Assembly (NCBI RefSeq): GCF_003258595.1
Contig: NZ_QHHQ01000001.1
Location: forward strand, 248,001-312,000
Reading direction: 5' to 3'
DNA from: Acuticoccus sediminis
GTDB lineage: Bacteria > Pseudomonadota > Alphaproteobacteria > Rhizobiales > Amorphaceae
DNA length: 64,000 nt
The position numbers and the translations under genes are program-made. Below the pieces are notes generated by a model. It was not told the DNA's origin. It did not search any database and saw nothing but the letters and a program-made list of their open reading frames with translations. Each line of letters begins with the position of its first letter. The first letter of the stretch is position 1. This document shows, piece by piece, positions 63,758 through 64,000 of the stretch.

Positions 63758-64000
63758 TCAGCCCGCTGCGCGGCGGGCGTGGGCGGCGGCGATCAGCGCG
63801 GCGTGGCTCCAGGTGAGGTTGCGGCAGGAGGCCGGGGCGCCGGTCGTCCCGTCCAACTGCTCCGGCAGCGCGCCCGGCTCCGGGAACGCGGCGCGGACGG
63901 CGTCCAGGATGAGGTCGCCGCGGGCCCGGCAGCGGTCGCGCTCCGCCTGCGGCAGCGCCGAAGCGGCGGCGCGGCGGTAGTAGAACTCCGCGAAGCCGAA
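63758..64000 (-). CDS. Probable GH15 glucoamylase, C-terminal fragment (runs off the window)
   Basis: The minus strand is open from the right edge to a TGA at 63758-63760 and encodes 80 residues: FGFAEFYYRRAAASA, then GDLILDAVRAAFPEPGALPEQLDGTTG, then NLTWSHAALIAAAHAR. The PEQ.D..TG...NLTWSHAA pattern is the C-terminus of glycoside hydrolase family 15 glucan 1,4-alpha-glucosidases. The gene converges with the glycoamylase-domain gene, so it has a separate promoter outside the window. The fragment is short, so the call is moderate. Confidence 0.6.
   Translation of the reverse strand, partial: FGFAEFYYRRAAASALPQAERDRCRARGDLILDAVRAAFPEPGALPEQLDGTTGAPASCRNLTWSHAALIAAAHARRAAG

Overview
The window is a 64 kb piece of a high-GC alphaproteobacterial chromosome, most likely of the order Hyphomicrobiales. 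The clues are a GcrA cell-cycle regulator, a CarD-family regulator, the aerobic cobaltochelatase pair CobS/CobT, a SUV3-like helicase followed by an S4 protein, FdxA and CarD, a PstA with a long N-terminal domain, and a clustered phoR-pst-phoU-phoB locus. Coding density is high. I saw no rRNA, tRNA, insertion sequence or CRISPR array.

Layout. 0-5.5 kb: the end of an ExoD-type protein, argG, a short-chain dehydrogenase abutting a truncated CorA remnant, a CFA-synthase-like methyltransferase, an FMN-binding oxidase-like protein and a small membrane protein. 5.6-18.8 kb: a housekeeping block with a J-domain protein, cobS, a LysE exporter wedged in, cobT, a phytase-like esterase coupled to cobT, a queuosine-precursor transporter, rpmB, a DUF3108 protein, a large helicase, an S4 protein that seems to lack a normal start codon, fdxA, carD and a 48-residue membrane protein. 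18.9-26.9 kb: a urea ABC transporter operon (urtA-B-[GNAT]-C-D-E, then an FkbM methyltransferase) preceded by a strong sigma-54-type promoter and a single-domain response regulator. 27.2-28.9 kb: two more response regulators without kinases. 29-35.3 kb: an RND efflux pair, Hsp33 and MgtC.

35.4-38.3 kb: argD-argF divergent from gcrA; the shared upstream region holds seven GANTC sites, the motif methylated by CcrM. 38.4-46.4 kb: the phosphate regulon on the minus strand (phoR, pstS, pstC, pstA, pstB, phoU, phoB), with a candidate PHO box ahead of pstS and a strong hairpin between pstS and pstC. 46.4-51.6 kb: msrP, a DUF924 protein, a fused TRAP permease without a binding protein, and a HAD hydrolase. 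51.8-63.6 kb: a carbohydrate region with a CUT2-type sugar ABC transporter, a 1.3 kb non-coding gap, an SbmA/YddA-like ABC protein, a GH3 beta-glucosidase and a glycoamylase-domain protein, the last two without signal peptides. The right edge carries the C-terminus of a probable GH15 glucoamylase.

The region combines arginine synthesis, nitrogen and phosphate scavenging, and sugar uptake with intracellular glycoside breakdown. The most interesting signals are regulatory or architectural: the GANTC cluster, the sigma-54 urtA promoter, the start-codon-less S4 gene, foreign genes inserted into the cob and urt operons, and the decayed corA.
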